NCBI GenBank assembly: GCA_032433595.1
Contig: JASWJB010000020.1
Span: forward strand, 1-64,000
Direction of reading: 5' to 3'
From: Conoideocrella luteorostrata
Taxonomy: Eukaryota > Ascomycota > Sordariomycetes > Hypocreales > Clavicipitaceae
DNA: 64,000 bases
Every line of letters starts with the position of its first letter. Position 1 is the first letter of the stretch. Shown one piece after another: positions 43,835 to 53,961 of this stretch. The notes beneath the pieces were generated by a model. It was not told the DNA's origin. It saw only the letters and a program-made list of their open reading frames with translations, and searched no databases. The translations under genes were made by a program, and so were the position numbers.

Positions 43835-44983
43835 TCGACAGATGTTTTTGTGACATGTGGTGCAAAAGGCGGTGCAACGTCTGCGTGGCCTATAGAGCAC
43901 TAAAGTGTGGTGCTCGCGGCTACTGTGCATTGTAGCCTGACCCCTATTTTGGCACCTTGACAAATTCTGCTTCGATACAGCATAATGGCATTGTCGTTTT
44001 CGCCGGAGAGTGTAAGTCAGTCTACCGTGTGATATTGCGTAATTCTGTGAATTGACTCTGGTGTACAGAGTATGGTCAGCGTTTACTAAGAGCAATTTCA
44101 ATGTCAAACATTACACAGCAAACTGGGGAGAAACAGCGGGAGGCTGACTACTCTCCCATCAAACAAGTTAGGGGTACAAAAAGCCGAATTGCATATGCGT
44201 TGGTTGAGCATTAACTTACAATGTTGGGGTTTTCGAACACCATTGCATCGTCATTTTCCATCGCAAAGCCTGCCCGGGTGGGCGGGCCGCGCTTATCTGA
44301 CACGAAACATGGGCTCGCACACCTGTTCTCCAGCGTTGTGTCCCTCTCTGTCCAACCCCAAGGTCCGAGTGGGAACTGGTGCGTAGTACAATGCCTTACT
44401 AATACACAAGTAGGTAGACAGTAGGTAGACAATAGGTATTTAGGTCTGACCTGGTCTGAGATCCTCCGTCGTTAGGTCTGGGGCGATTCACATCTAGCTA
44501 CTCCGTAATAGTACCTGAACTGGTGGTTTGGCCTGCCTCATCTCAACCCCGCTCGTCTGCAACACAGCATTTTCTGCATCGACGAGACGCAGACCAGGCA
44601 GCAGGCCAGGGGGGGAATTCCCTGTGCATACCCCGGCCATTGAATAAAGTCCCGCTAACCCCGGTAACTGGGCACCCCTTTTAGCATGGCTGACCTTCAA
44701 AAATCAACCAACATCCACCGCTCTGATTGGCCGGTCGGGCGAGCCGGGGCTTGAACGGGTGTGTGCCATCTTGCATGCGGCACCCAGCCCAATTTGGCCT
44801 GAGCTTCTTTTTTAGCATTTCTTCTTCTTCTTCAGCCTCTGTCTTGTGGTGCTTTGCCATTTCGCGCATTGCTCTGGGTTCGAATCTCATTCTACCGGAC
44901 GCTTGCAGACGGGACAGAACCTGAGGTGGGACAGGGCTATGACAGCAGGATAGCGTTTGTTGTTCTCCTTGTTGGTTGATGTC

Positions 44984-45004
44984 GCCGCCGCCGCCGCCGC
45001 CGCC
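44984..45004. repeat. GCC triplet run
   Basis: Seven uninterrupted GCC triplets in the non-coding region upstream of HPC2. Confidence 0.85.
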
Positions 45005-46786
45005 ACGGCGACTCTCCCAGCCGCTGTCCTTTTCATCTCATCAGTACGGAGTATTTGCGTTAGCAGTACGGAGTACATAGATGAGCCCCCGTCTGATATC
45101 AAGGAGTACAAAATTCTCTCCATTCCACTAACATCGTTGTGAAGCTGTCATATCTCCTACTTTGACCCTGGCGTCTTGGTGTGTCTCGTCCCTATCCTGA
45201 GGCTCGTGGCTCTCCACTCACATCTCCATCCCCGACTTGACTTTGGTGTTTTCTTATTTCGCGTTTGGGTTGGCTCGATGCTATTGCCGAAGCACAGATG
45301 ACACCTTTAAATTCTCTCGTCCCCTTCGCCAAAAATGTCCCTTCCGAGGCAGTCCCGTGTCCGTCCCTCTGCTTGATCCTGCTCGATTGCCCCCATTCCC
45401 ATCATCTCAATACCCCGTCCTCATACCGTTTCTGGTTTCCCTTCTTAGCCTGGCCCGTCTCCCATCTCGTTTTCCCCTATCGTCTCCCATGCCACCATCC
45501 ACTTCACTCTGTTCCCTCCCTCTGCCCCTACGTTTGTCTGTAGTTACCTTCCATGCCCTCGGTCCGTTGGAGATCCTTGAATCATGGTGGCCATGACTTG
45601 ATGCTCTTAGTTCGTGCTTGTGGTCATTTATTCCGCCTGGTTAAGCCGTCGTGCCCCGTTTTTAGATCCTGACGAGTATAGTGCAGGTGGAATAAGAAAT
45701 GTTGTTCGTTGTTCCGAAAATTGTAGCCATCCCCAAATTCCAGCCCCATATTCTCTCATCATCGTCGCCTCCGCCCCTCGATTCCTCCCTCCCTTTTCAT
45801 TTCCGACTCTGACTCCTTCACCACCCCAACGTCCGCGTCGCTCAAATATATCCTCGCGCATCACTCGATTGCATCGATTTGTTCGTGTCGCTGTGTCTGC
45901 GTCATCGCCAAACCTGCATCATTTTGTGCAGCGCTCATTTCAGCATTCAACGCTGCTCTTGGATGCCCCACAACCCTGCAACAGGTGCATTTTTTTTCGC
46001 CGCATCGTCGGCCGGACCAGGCGTTGTCGTGTCTCCGATCGCTCACCCGTGGTTCGTGAGGCTATTCACATCTGGCTCTCGCTGGCACGCACTGGCACTT
46101 GGCACCTCGAGGGGGTGTCTCCACGCAGCTGCGCGCCCTCCCGCACTCTATTTTTTCCCAGCCAGTCACGTTGCTAGTCGCTGCGCGCCACTAGACCGGC
46201 CAGTCACCTTTGATCCTTTGATCGATACTTGCAACTCCATTTTGGAGCCACAATCACATCTCGACTCTACACCACAGCTGTCGCATTTCGCATTTCATTT
46301 CGATCATTTGTCTTGTCACGAGTCTCTTATGATTCGCGCAGGTACATGGCGATATACACTGGCCGACTCCAAGCCTTGTATTTAATCTTCAGGGTCTCCT
46401 CATTTGGCCTTGAGTTCTTCAACTAGCCACCTTGCCTCCATTGTCTGTCTCACATCATTTCGGTACCCGGACTTGGTACACTGCCGCCATTGTTCGACTA
46501 AATTTATCTTTATTGAGATCACAGCGACCAATTGTGAAGATCTCGGTGTACACTATACGCATCATTCTCATCCATTGGGTTGCTTCGTGCATCGCGCATC
46601 GCGCTCGAACTCAAACCCTAACTTGCACAGGCGCGACTAGAAGTAGCGTAGCCGGTCTGGAATATTTTCGTTCGCACGCCATACAGTAAAGGTCCATTTG
46701 CAACTTTAACTGTGTGCGCATTGAATCAAGCGACTCTAAACGGCGAGCAGAGGAGACTCTGCCGCCCGGGTTGCTTCATTGCAGCC

Positions 46787-48644
46787 ATGGACAAGGACCG
46801 AGGAGAGATTGTCGTGGGTGACCAGCCTCACGGCCAACGCCCCTTGACTTTTCAGCAATACCAGCAACCCTCTCCCAGTAGTAGCACTACCGGTGGACGC
46901 CCTCCGACACAAAAACGTTATGAGTTTATCGACGGCCAGTGGGTGCAGCTCACTGCCGCCGGTTTGCCGCGCAAGAAGCCTGGTAGGAAGCCAGGGTCAA
47001 CTATCAAGCCAAAAAATCCTGATGCCATGGACCCAAATAAAGCGCGCAAACCTAGAAAGCCTCGTGACCCGGACGCTCCTCCTCTCCAACGTAAACGAAA
47101 GATCGCCTCTGCATCGGATGTGGAAGGAGATTCTGATGCATCGAGAACAGCCTCTGCACATCAGCACGTCAGCATACCCTCGCCATCGCAGCAGCAGCAA
47201 CAGCGCTATGAACCGTCGCCCAAATTGCCTAAGAGAGAAGGCTATCCTGGATCAATGCAGAGCATTCTCAATGCTGACCCGCCATCTATAACATCTCCAC
47301 CCACCGGCACCGCCGTTCCTGTGCGCAGCAGTGGCCTTAGCTACGATCCGATTCGGGGCAACTATGACCCTGTACGAGAAACCCTTACCTCTCGGATTTC
47401 GAATCCATACTCCTCCACCTCCGCGTCGCCACGCGGCCCGACACAAACAGCAGCGAACCGATCGCCTTCAATAGCGAGCATGATTGAGCCGCAGGGCCGT
47501 AATGTAACGTCGCCCCAGCAAGCGAACGCGCCGGAGTTGGCTCATGGTCGGCTCCAGGGTGGAGAATCATTGTCATTGCCGCCTTCACCATCATGTAGAC
47601 CAACATCAAACCTCGGGGCCCGCCAGACTGCTACGGTAGACTTGAGAAAGGACACCTCGATCGCTGCTGCCCAAAAACCGGTAATAAATCAAGCTAACTT
47701 CACTACAATATCGAATGGTCCAGTTCGAAGGACATCTCCTAAGCTCAAGGCTACTACTGGCGTATCTACACCACGAACAGATACTTTGGATGATTTCCAG
47801 GATAGTGAAGGCCGATCTATCTTGGACTTTGGCAAGGCTCGCCCTGGCGAAGAGTTTCAGGCTCCAACCATTATCGTCAATATTCCAATCAAGGCAGGCG
47901 AAACCAACAAATATGTCAATTTTATGCGTTTAGCTGAGGATCGATACGGATGGGATGCGCTTCACCCGCGGTTGGCAGCCAATCGGGATCGGAAAGCACG
48001 CATAGCCGCCGCCACAGCATCACTTGAGAAAGCTGAACTTGGCCGCGAGTCTGGAGACGAGATGTCACTAGATCTTTCCGATGGCGAGGCCAGTAACCCC
48101 GAAAACGGAGGAGCCAGTGGCCCCGACACGCAATTGAAGCCGAAGAAGAAAAGGAATTTCAAGGAAGACCAATACGATGTCGAAGACGACTTTGTTGATG
48201 ATTCGGAGCTGCTATGGGAAGCCCAAGCCGCTGCAAGCAGAGATGGTTTCTTTGTTTATTCCGGGCCCCTCGTGCCCGAGGTCGAGAAGCCTGCCATGTA
48301 TGTGCTGTGTCTAATATGCCACTCCCTTTTCTCGAGTGTCTTGAGCTAACAGAATGCCCAGTCCTCATGAACGGCCCAAACGTGGCCGCGGCAGTCGCGG
48401 CGGCCGTGGTAGTCGCGGCTCGACCAGAGGAGGTGCAAGTACAGGTCGCGGTGGAGGTCCTGGATCTCGTGGTGGCTCCATCACGCGAAAGCCTCGCATT
48501 ACCAAGGCTGAGAGATTACAACGCGAACGCGAAAAGGCGGAACGCGAAAGCATGGTACAAATCGCCTCCAAGACTCATACCAATGGATATGTTCTTCAGC
48601 CTCCTTCAACACCGTCTTTTTCAGTCACCGAACTGGGTGCTTAG
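46787..48644 (+). CDS. HPC2/ubinuclein-domain protein (HIR histone chaperone complex)
   Basis: Exons 46787-48297 and 48353-48644 join across a short 55-nt intron (GTATGT...CTAACAG) to 600 residues. The start is the first ATG of the frame (MDKDRGEIVVGD); upstream codons are open but not ATG. Hpc2 is the subunit of the HIR complex that deposits H3-H4 independently of replication and represses histone genes. The Hpc2/ubinuclein domain is clear at about 465-500: RNFKEDQYDVEDDFVDDSE continuing to LLWEAQAAASRDGFFVYSGPL. Other features: an AT-hook-like GLPRKKPGRKPGS (about 50-62), long disordered Ser/Pro-rich stretches (about 120-350), a conserved IIVNIPIKAGETNKYVNFMR block (about 387-406), and a C-terminal RGG-type tract encoded mainly by exon 2. 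Nuclear. The upstream pyrimidine-rich DNA suggests a long 5' leader. Confidence 0.9.
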
Positions 48645-49434
48645 AGCTTCAGAATTCCTGATGACCGGCATATGGTCTGATCGAGCCACCTGACGATGCC
48701 AAGCCAGCTCTGTTATACAGTTTCTGTTTGTTTCTCCTTTGATTTTCTTTTCTTTCTCCATTTAGACTATGTTCTATGCGCAATATGACACATAGGCATC
48801 CTGAGGTCACAGGCAACCCCGTCAGCGGCATTGATAATGTCCGAGAGAGAATTGCTTTCCCGCCTGTCGGTTTTGCGTTTTTCATGGGATAATACGTAAG
48901 TTTGTTGTGGGTTCAATCATTCGACTAATCATCCTCTGGTGGCTTGAGGTTTTGCATCTAAGAATGGCGAATTGGCTTTCTTGTGTCTGGCGTTAGGGAT
49001 CGTTCTTAGAACGATTAATTCGGGCCATGTGCTCACTATGACAAGGATTCTGCAGGGATGAATAATGTTGCTTTTGTAAATACATAGTACGAGAAGATAC
49101 ACACATAGACGCTTAAGGGGGACCAGGTCAATATTTTTTTTATTTGTTTTCGGCTCAAAGGGTATAGTTGAATGACGAATGTGACGAAATTGCGAATTCC
49201 CAAGTGAAGGGACTACTACGGAGTACGGGGTAGTAGTGTGTTGCGGAGAGCAATTGCAAAGCAGACCGCACATTTCGCTACTGCCGCCATGCTGATAGGA
49301 CAATCTACATGGCTTCTTGCTTGTTTATGAGAGCTGTACAATTTTTCGTGAATCCTGCCTGCGAACAGCTTCTAAAACCTGGTCCCTCACCCTTTTTTCT
49401 TTCTCCTTCTCCAAACGGTGAGGTTGAAGGCTCC
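48645..49434. other. intergenic, convergent 3' ends
   Basis: The tract lies between the HPC2 stop (plus) and the GGA stop (minus). It contains one TACGGAGTACGGGG site (49215) and a T8 run near 49134. No gene is supported. Confidence 0.5.
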
Positions 49435-51592
49435 TTATGCGATGCTAAATTCAGCGACCTCACCCATTTCGCTCTTTTGCTCAGCGCCAACCTTGTATGT
49501 AGCGCGCCATCTCAACTTGACTGATTCCACCTTTAGCGTGTGATTGCCACTGTGCCATATATCAACTTCTTGGGTAATGCCACGGTTTTGCTTGGGGGCA
49601 AGATCACGCCCTGTTTGTGGTTTCAGTTGCAACTCGTAGCCCTACATGTTGTTATTGGAGTTAGTAAAGATGTCAGTTTGTTTGTAATGCTGCACGACGA
49701 GACTTTTTCCATTCTGGGAGTCGGCTTTTCACGAACCTTGGTAACTGCCAACTGGAAATGCAGTTCGGTGATTGGCTGGGGGGAGTTGTTGGAAAAGGCG
49801 AAGGCAATATGAATTGAGCTACTGGTACCGGTAGTACGACGGGCAAGAAAGTCAGTGCGCAAAAGAGAATCGTTTATTGTGCCTTTGTGCTCCTTGGGCT
49901 TGGTTGATACCGGTGGGGGTAGCGATGAAGAGAAACTCCACTCATCGTCCTCGCTGGACACGGCTGCTCGTTGAGGCGGGGGAGGCGTTGATGTTGAGGC
50001 AGCAGTCAGGGCAGCGAATGGGTCTGTAGCGGCCTGGTAGGCGGGCGGTTTGGGTTGTTGCTGAACTGAAGGCTGTGGGGTGCCTGATTGTGATGTTGCT
50101 GGCGACGTAAAAGATGCAAACTGTGAGAATGAGGGAGCTTGGTTGGAAACTCTGCCGCTCGCGCTGTTATCCTGTGTTACGGAAGACAACAAAGCAGGAC
50201 CAGGAATGCCTGACGCAATCACTGTCAGTTTAAAAAATATCACCATCTTTACGTTGAAACCGGGGCTTATTGTTGCAAAACTTACTCTCATTAGCTCCGA
50301 AGCCAAGTGCAATATTACCGCCTTGGCCAAAGTTTCCCGAGCTGCTGCCGATATCTAGACCTAAGAGATCGTTCTCCAGACCACTGGCTTGTGAGCTACC
50401 ATCTATTTCGGCGCCGTTGCTTCCATTAGTAGCACTAGATGCATCACCGTCAAAATCTATCAGAGACAACTCGTTTGCTGTGTTGCCGGAGCTTGATGAA
50501 GGATTGAAGGAGGAAGGAGGTGGAGCACCGGATGCAACTTTGGCTGCCCCTTCCATGTCTCCCTTTTTCATAAGCTTATACCGTTCTACAGTCCGATGAA
50601 TGCTGTCATTGATTTCAAATAACCGAGCGACAGCCTCATGGTCTTCTGATTCCTCTTCACACATCTTCTGGATCTTGGGCTGTGCACTCTGCAAAGCTGT
50701 GGCCAGTTCACTGAACACATCTCCATCTGACATCTTGTCACCCGGTTTGAAGGCCTCGAGCCGCTCTTCAAGTAGACGGGCTTTCGCTTGGATTTTGGAT
50801 ACATCCTCTGCTGCCTTTGCACGGTAGTCAGTTTTGGATCGGGTATCGTAGCCGGCCATGATTTTCATGAGGCGGTTTGCTTCTCGAAGATCTTCGGGTG
50901 ATCCACGACGAATGAGCTCCTGAAGCTTTGCAGACTGCGCTTCTTTTTCCTCTTCCTCCATCTCTTCAGCAGATTTCAAGTTCTAAGCAAGAATTGATTA
51001 GTAGTGTTCGCTTGATTCTCAGTGTCCAAACCTAGGGGATTAAACTCACATCGCTTGGATTCAAGACGGCAGCATCCTCCCGCCGAACCTCAGGAAACAT
51101 GTAGCCCTTATAGCTCAAGAGACGGTGCATATCCCTGATGAAACCCAAATCTTCCTTGTAGCGACTGGTGTCGCATATCGTAAGACGCCACTCCTCAATA
51201 GCCTCGAGAATCTTGGCTTGAACCCTCGTTGGGCGCATAGGTGGCCGTTCCGGAAACCTGCGGACCAACTCATTGAGAAATTCTTTGGTGCTAATCTGTA
51301 ATTGGAAAGGGTAACCGCAGTTCTTGACGCAGATGTCTAGGAGGCCGAGAGCAAGGAGCGCAACGTTTGGGTTCCGATGATTGATATAGCTGACTATCAT
51401 GGTGGCTGCTTCGCGAGGAGCCGAGCCTTTCTTATTATTGATCAAATCAGCAATTTCCAAACACAGCGCCAGATTAGGCTCAAAGTTTTCCGGGCTGCAA
51501 GCGCCTTGGATAAAGCGCTGGAGCTGCGAAGGGGCATGACCGAACTCGCTCCAGCGGTCTCGAGCGGCCGCCCTCGCTGATGCAGCTTCCAT
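49435..51592 (-). CDS. GGA-type clathrin adaptor (VHS-GAT-GAE)
   Basis: Four exons (51592-51050, 50982-50286, 50209-49737, 49641-49435) join in frame to 639 residues; introns are 67, 76 and 95 nt with GTGAGT, GTAAGT and GTTCGT donors. GGAs are monomeric, Arf1-GTP-recruited adaptors that sort cargo from the trans-Golgi to endosomes. A VHS domain spans about 20-155 (LQRFIQGACSPENFEPNLAL, CVKNCGYPFQLQISTKEFLN). The GAT region follows at about 195-320, with the Arf-binding helix KLQELIRRGSPEDLREANRL then MKIMAGYD. An acidic, Ser-rich hinge carries LIDFD and DLLGLD, likely clathrin-box or GAE-binding motifs. The GAE appendage (about 515-639) is an immunoglobulin-like beta sandwich containing HIAFAFSNNSPQPITELHFQ and GYELQLKPQTGRDL; the latter is restored by the last splice. 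Start: an upstream frame exists but without ATG. Divergent from TSR3 with about 770 bases between. Confidence 0.95.
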
Positions 51593-52361
51593 TGTCGCCT
51601 GTAGTTGTGATGCTGCCGCAGGGAGTCGGATTCCGCTGGTTGGGATTTGGTGGCGTGTATGAAGACGATGCGGCGAAATTAGAGACAAAGTCGCAGTGTT
51701 TGTTGGTTTGCCAAATGTCTGGGCCACCTACTGATGACGATAGGTGAAATTGGAAGTGGCGGGGCGCGGCCGAGTCGGCTGCCTAGACAAATAGCTGTTC
51801 CCGGACTATTTGGAGCAAGCAAAAACAGCAGCAAAGGATGGGACGAGTTGGTCAGCCAGTTAAGAGTCCTTCATGGCTGCTGGAATAAGTTGATGAGAAT
51901 AGCCTAGACGGCACGCACTTGAGATCCAAAATAGTGCGTGCTAGGCACTGGGGGACGAGCCAAGTCAAAGAGGGGATAAGTAACAGATAATGATGGGATG
52001 GGATGGGATGGTTGGTGGTGGAGAATGTTCCATTTCATGCTGTCAACTGGTGTCTTGCCTTGTCGGAGTACGGGGCTGTAGGCACCGAGTGGCAGAGGCG
52101 CCTAAAACATTTATGTACTACGGTACGGTACCGCGCAGTATTACAGCACATGGCTACCCAACCTAGGCAGCTAACTAACTAACTAGCGACAACTCTGGCT
52201 CGCTCCATGAGCCACCCCGCCCCCACCACTTGTTTTTCTCTCGCCTCTCCCTCGAAGCAACTCTCCATGGGCAAATTTATCTTTTTGTCTCGTATGACGA
52301 CGTGCAGCCTCACAATCGCCTGCCAATTGCACCCACTACGCCTGATAGATCAACCGAGCAG
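51593..52361. other. divergent promoter region, GGA and TSR3
   Basis: The tract is a shared upstream region for two housekeeping genes. It holds a short GATGG repeat (51992-52011), one CGGAGTACGGGG site (52065) and an ACTA/CTAACTAA run near 52170-52186. No other gene is supported. Confidence 0.5.
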
Positions 52362-53636
52362 ATGGTTCGACACAAAAAGGACTTTGCCGCCAGAGGCAAG
52401 AAAGGCGGCGGCGGCGGCGGTCAAGGTGGCTCCAGACAACCCCGCCATGACGACGGCGATGACCGTGGCCAGACTGTGCGACCGGCCTTCAAGGCAGCAT
52501 GCTGGGATCTGGGACATTGCGACCCAAAGCGTTGTTCGGGGAAGAAGCTGATGAGGCTGGGGCTCATGCGTGATCTTCATATGGGCCAAAGACACAACGG
52601 AGTCATCATCACCCCAAACGGCCGTCAAGTCGTTTCCCCCGCCGACCGAGACTTGATGGACCAGTACGGTGCGGCCGTTGTCGAGTGCTCGTGGGCGCGA
52701 ACAAACGAAGTCCAGTGGAACAAAGTTGGAGGCAAATGCGAAAGGTTACTACCATATCTTGTCGCCGCCAACACAGTTAACTACGGCAAACCCTGGCGTC
52801 TAAACTGCGTTGAGGCTCTGGCAGCGGCATTTTATATCTGTGGGCATCCAGACTGGGCAGAGCAGGTTCTGAGTCCCTTTTCTTACGGTCAGCCGTTCCT
52901 AGAAATCAACGCCAGTATTCTGAAGCGATATGCTGCTTGTGAGGATGCGGCAGACGTCAAGAAAACGGAGAACGAGTGGATGGCGAGGCTAGAGCGCGAA
53001 TATGCAGAAAGCAGAGAACAAGGCAGTGACGATATGTGGGCAACCGGTAATACCAATCGCAGAGTAAGTCCTCTCTCAGACGATGACGATGATGCCGACG
53101 AAGACGAGGACGAAGGCGACAGCGACGCGGGGTCAGACGGCGAAGGCAGTGTAGACGGCATATATTTGGGCAAACGCCATTTGGGCCCCAAGCCGGGCGA
53201 GATCCTAAAACACATGGAAGGGAAAGAGTCGAAGCGGGATAAAGACCCGTTCGACATCACCGACGATAGTGACGAGGATGCTGCCATGGAAGAAATTCGG
53301 CGCAAAGTTCTTGCTTCGAAAACATTTTCTAATCCAGTCCCTGAGACGGAACATAAGGAAAAGCTCGTTACTATACCCCGACCTCAACGCCAGCAATATC
53401 AAGTAGATCTCCATGTACAACCCGATTCGGACAATGAGAGAAGCACCGGTGATAACAGCGACGGTGACACTGATGCCGCTGATGCCGCTGATGATGATGA
53501 ATTTGATAATATTTTGGACGCTACACCCATCACGGATAAGATTGGTTTGGCAAAGCTGGAAAAGGAGCGAAGACAAGCTACAACGACTACGAAGAGTTTC
53601 TCGTCAAATGCTGTTTCAGCACCTGGTAGATGGTAG
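52362..53636 (+). CDS. TSR3: 18S rRNA aminocarboxypropyltransferase Tsr3
   Basis: One exon, 424 residues from MVRHKKDFAARGKKGGG; the frame is open upstream but this ATG starts the conserved protein. Tsr3 adds the aminocarboxypropyl group from S-adenosylmethionine to the hypermodified pseudouridine of 18S rRNA, a late cytoplasmic step of 40S maturation. The RLI-like N-domain (KAACWDLGHCDPKRCSGKKL, about 45-64) and the catalytic SPOUT-like part (CSWARTNEVQWNKVGGKCER then LLPYLVAANTVNYGKPWRLN, with CVEALAAAFYICG) are complete by about residue 215. A long acidic tail (DDDDDADEDEDEGDSDAGSD and later Asp/Glu-rich stretches) of about 200 residues follows, as in other filamentous fungi. A Gly-rich basic N-terminus may bind RNA. 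Confidence 0.95.
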   Translation: MVRHKKDFAARGKKGGGGGGQGGSRQPRHDDGDDRGQTVRPAFKAACWDLGHCDPKRCSGKKLMRLGLMRDLHMGQRHNGVIITPNGRQVVSPADRDLMDQYGAAVVECSWARTNEVQWNKVGGKCERLLPYLVAANTVNYGKPWRLNCVEALAAAFYICGHPDWAEQVLSPFSYGQPFLEINASILKRYAACEDAADVKKTENEWMARLEREYAESREQGSDDMWATGNTNRRVSPLSDDDDDADEDEDEGDSDAGSDGEGSVDGIYLGKRHLGPKPGEILKHMEGKESKRDKDPFDITDDSDEDAAMEEIRRKVLASKTFSNPVPETEHKEKLVTIPRPQRQQYQVDLHVQPDSDNERSTGDNSDGDTDAADAADDDEFDNILDATPITDKIGLAKLEKERRQATTTTKSFSSNAVSAPGRW

Positions 53637-53961
53637 CTTAGCCTTGGTCAATGTTGGAACGTATTACAATGACGCTCAAGCAAGAACTGTTCGTTGAACT
53701 ATCTGCAAACAAAACAAACCGACACTCTTACGGTTTGACGTCGCGAATTGCATCTTGACATGATTTGTGTGCATGTCCTTATATAGTCTCGTCAGAAGTA
53801 ATCTACCACGTTGCATCTATTCGCTCAGGCCTTATACCTCCCTTATTGACTACTGTACATGTCCAGGACTTATGCCCCCATGTTGTTACAATGAAGTCCC
53901 CAAGCTGACCTCTAGTTTCCTTCTAATGCCGAAATGTCTTTTATGTACCACTCGCCCTTTC
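53637..53961. other. short convergent intergenic region
   Basis: The tract lies between the stops of TSR3 (plus) and mitochondrial IF-2 (minus). Nothing beyond 3' flanking sequence was recognised. Confidence 0.5.

Larger units (their letters stand above)
42896..46786. other. intergenic, divergent RPAP1 and HPC2
   Basis: The tract holds the 5' side of RPAP1 and a long upstream region of HPC2. Seen: a G11-12 run beside a T7 run (43181-43198); five TACTCCGTA-type sites (43285, 43814-43834, 44499, 45042, 45065); a GCC triplet run (44984); and strongly pyrimidine-rich DNA on the plus strand from about 45180 to 46500, typical of fungal promoters and leaders. Overlapping plus-strand frames (45237-45596, 45614-46177, 45879-46385) are rich in Ser, Pro, Leu, Phe and His simply because the DNA is CT-rich, so they are not called. 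Confidence 0.5.

Noticed and set aside
44870..44900. B-box-like GGTTCGAATC
   Set aside because: No A box or foldable tRNA arms upstream; a chance match.
45237..46640. Overlapping plus-strand frames before HPC2
   Set aside because: Ser/Pro/Leu-rich in several frames at once because the DNA is CT-rich; treated as leader, not genes.
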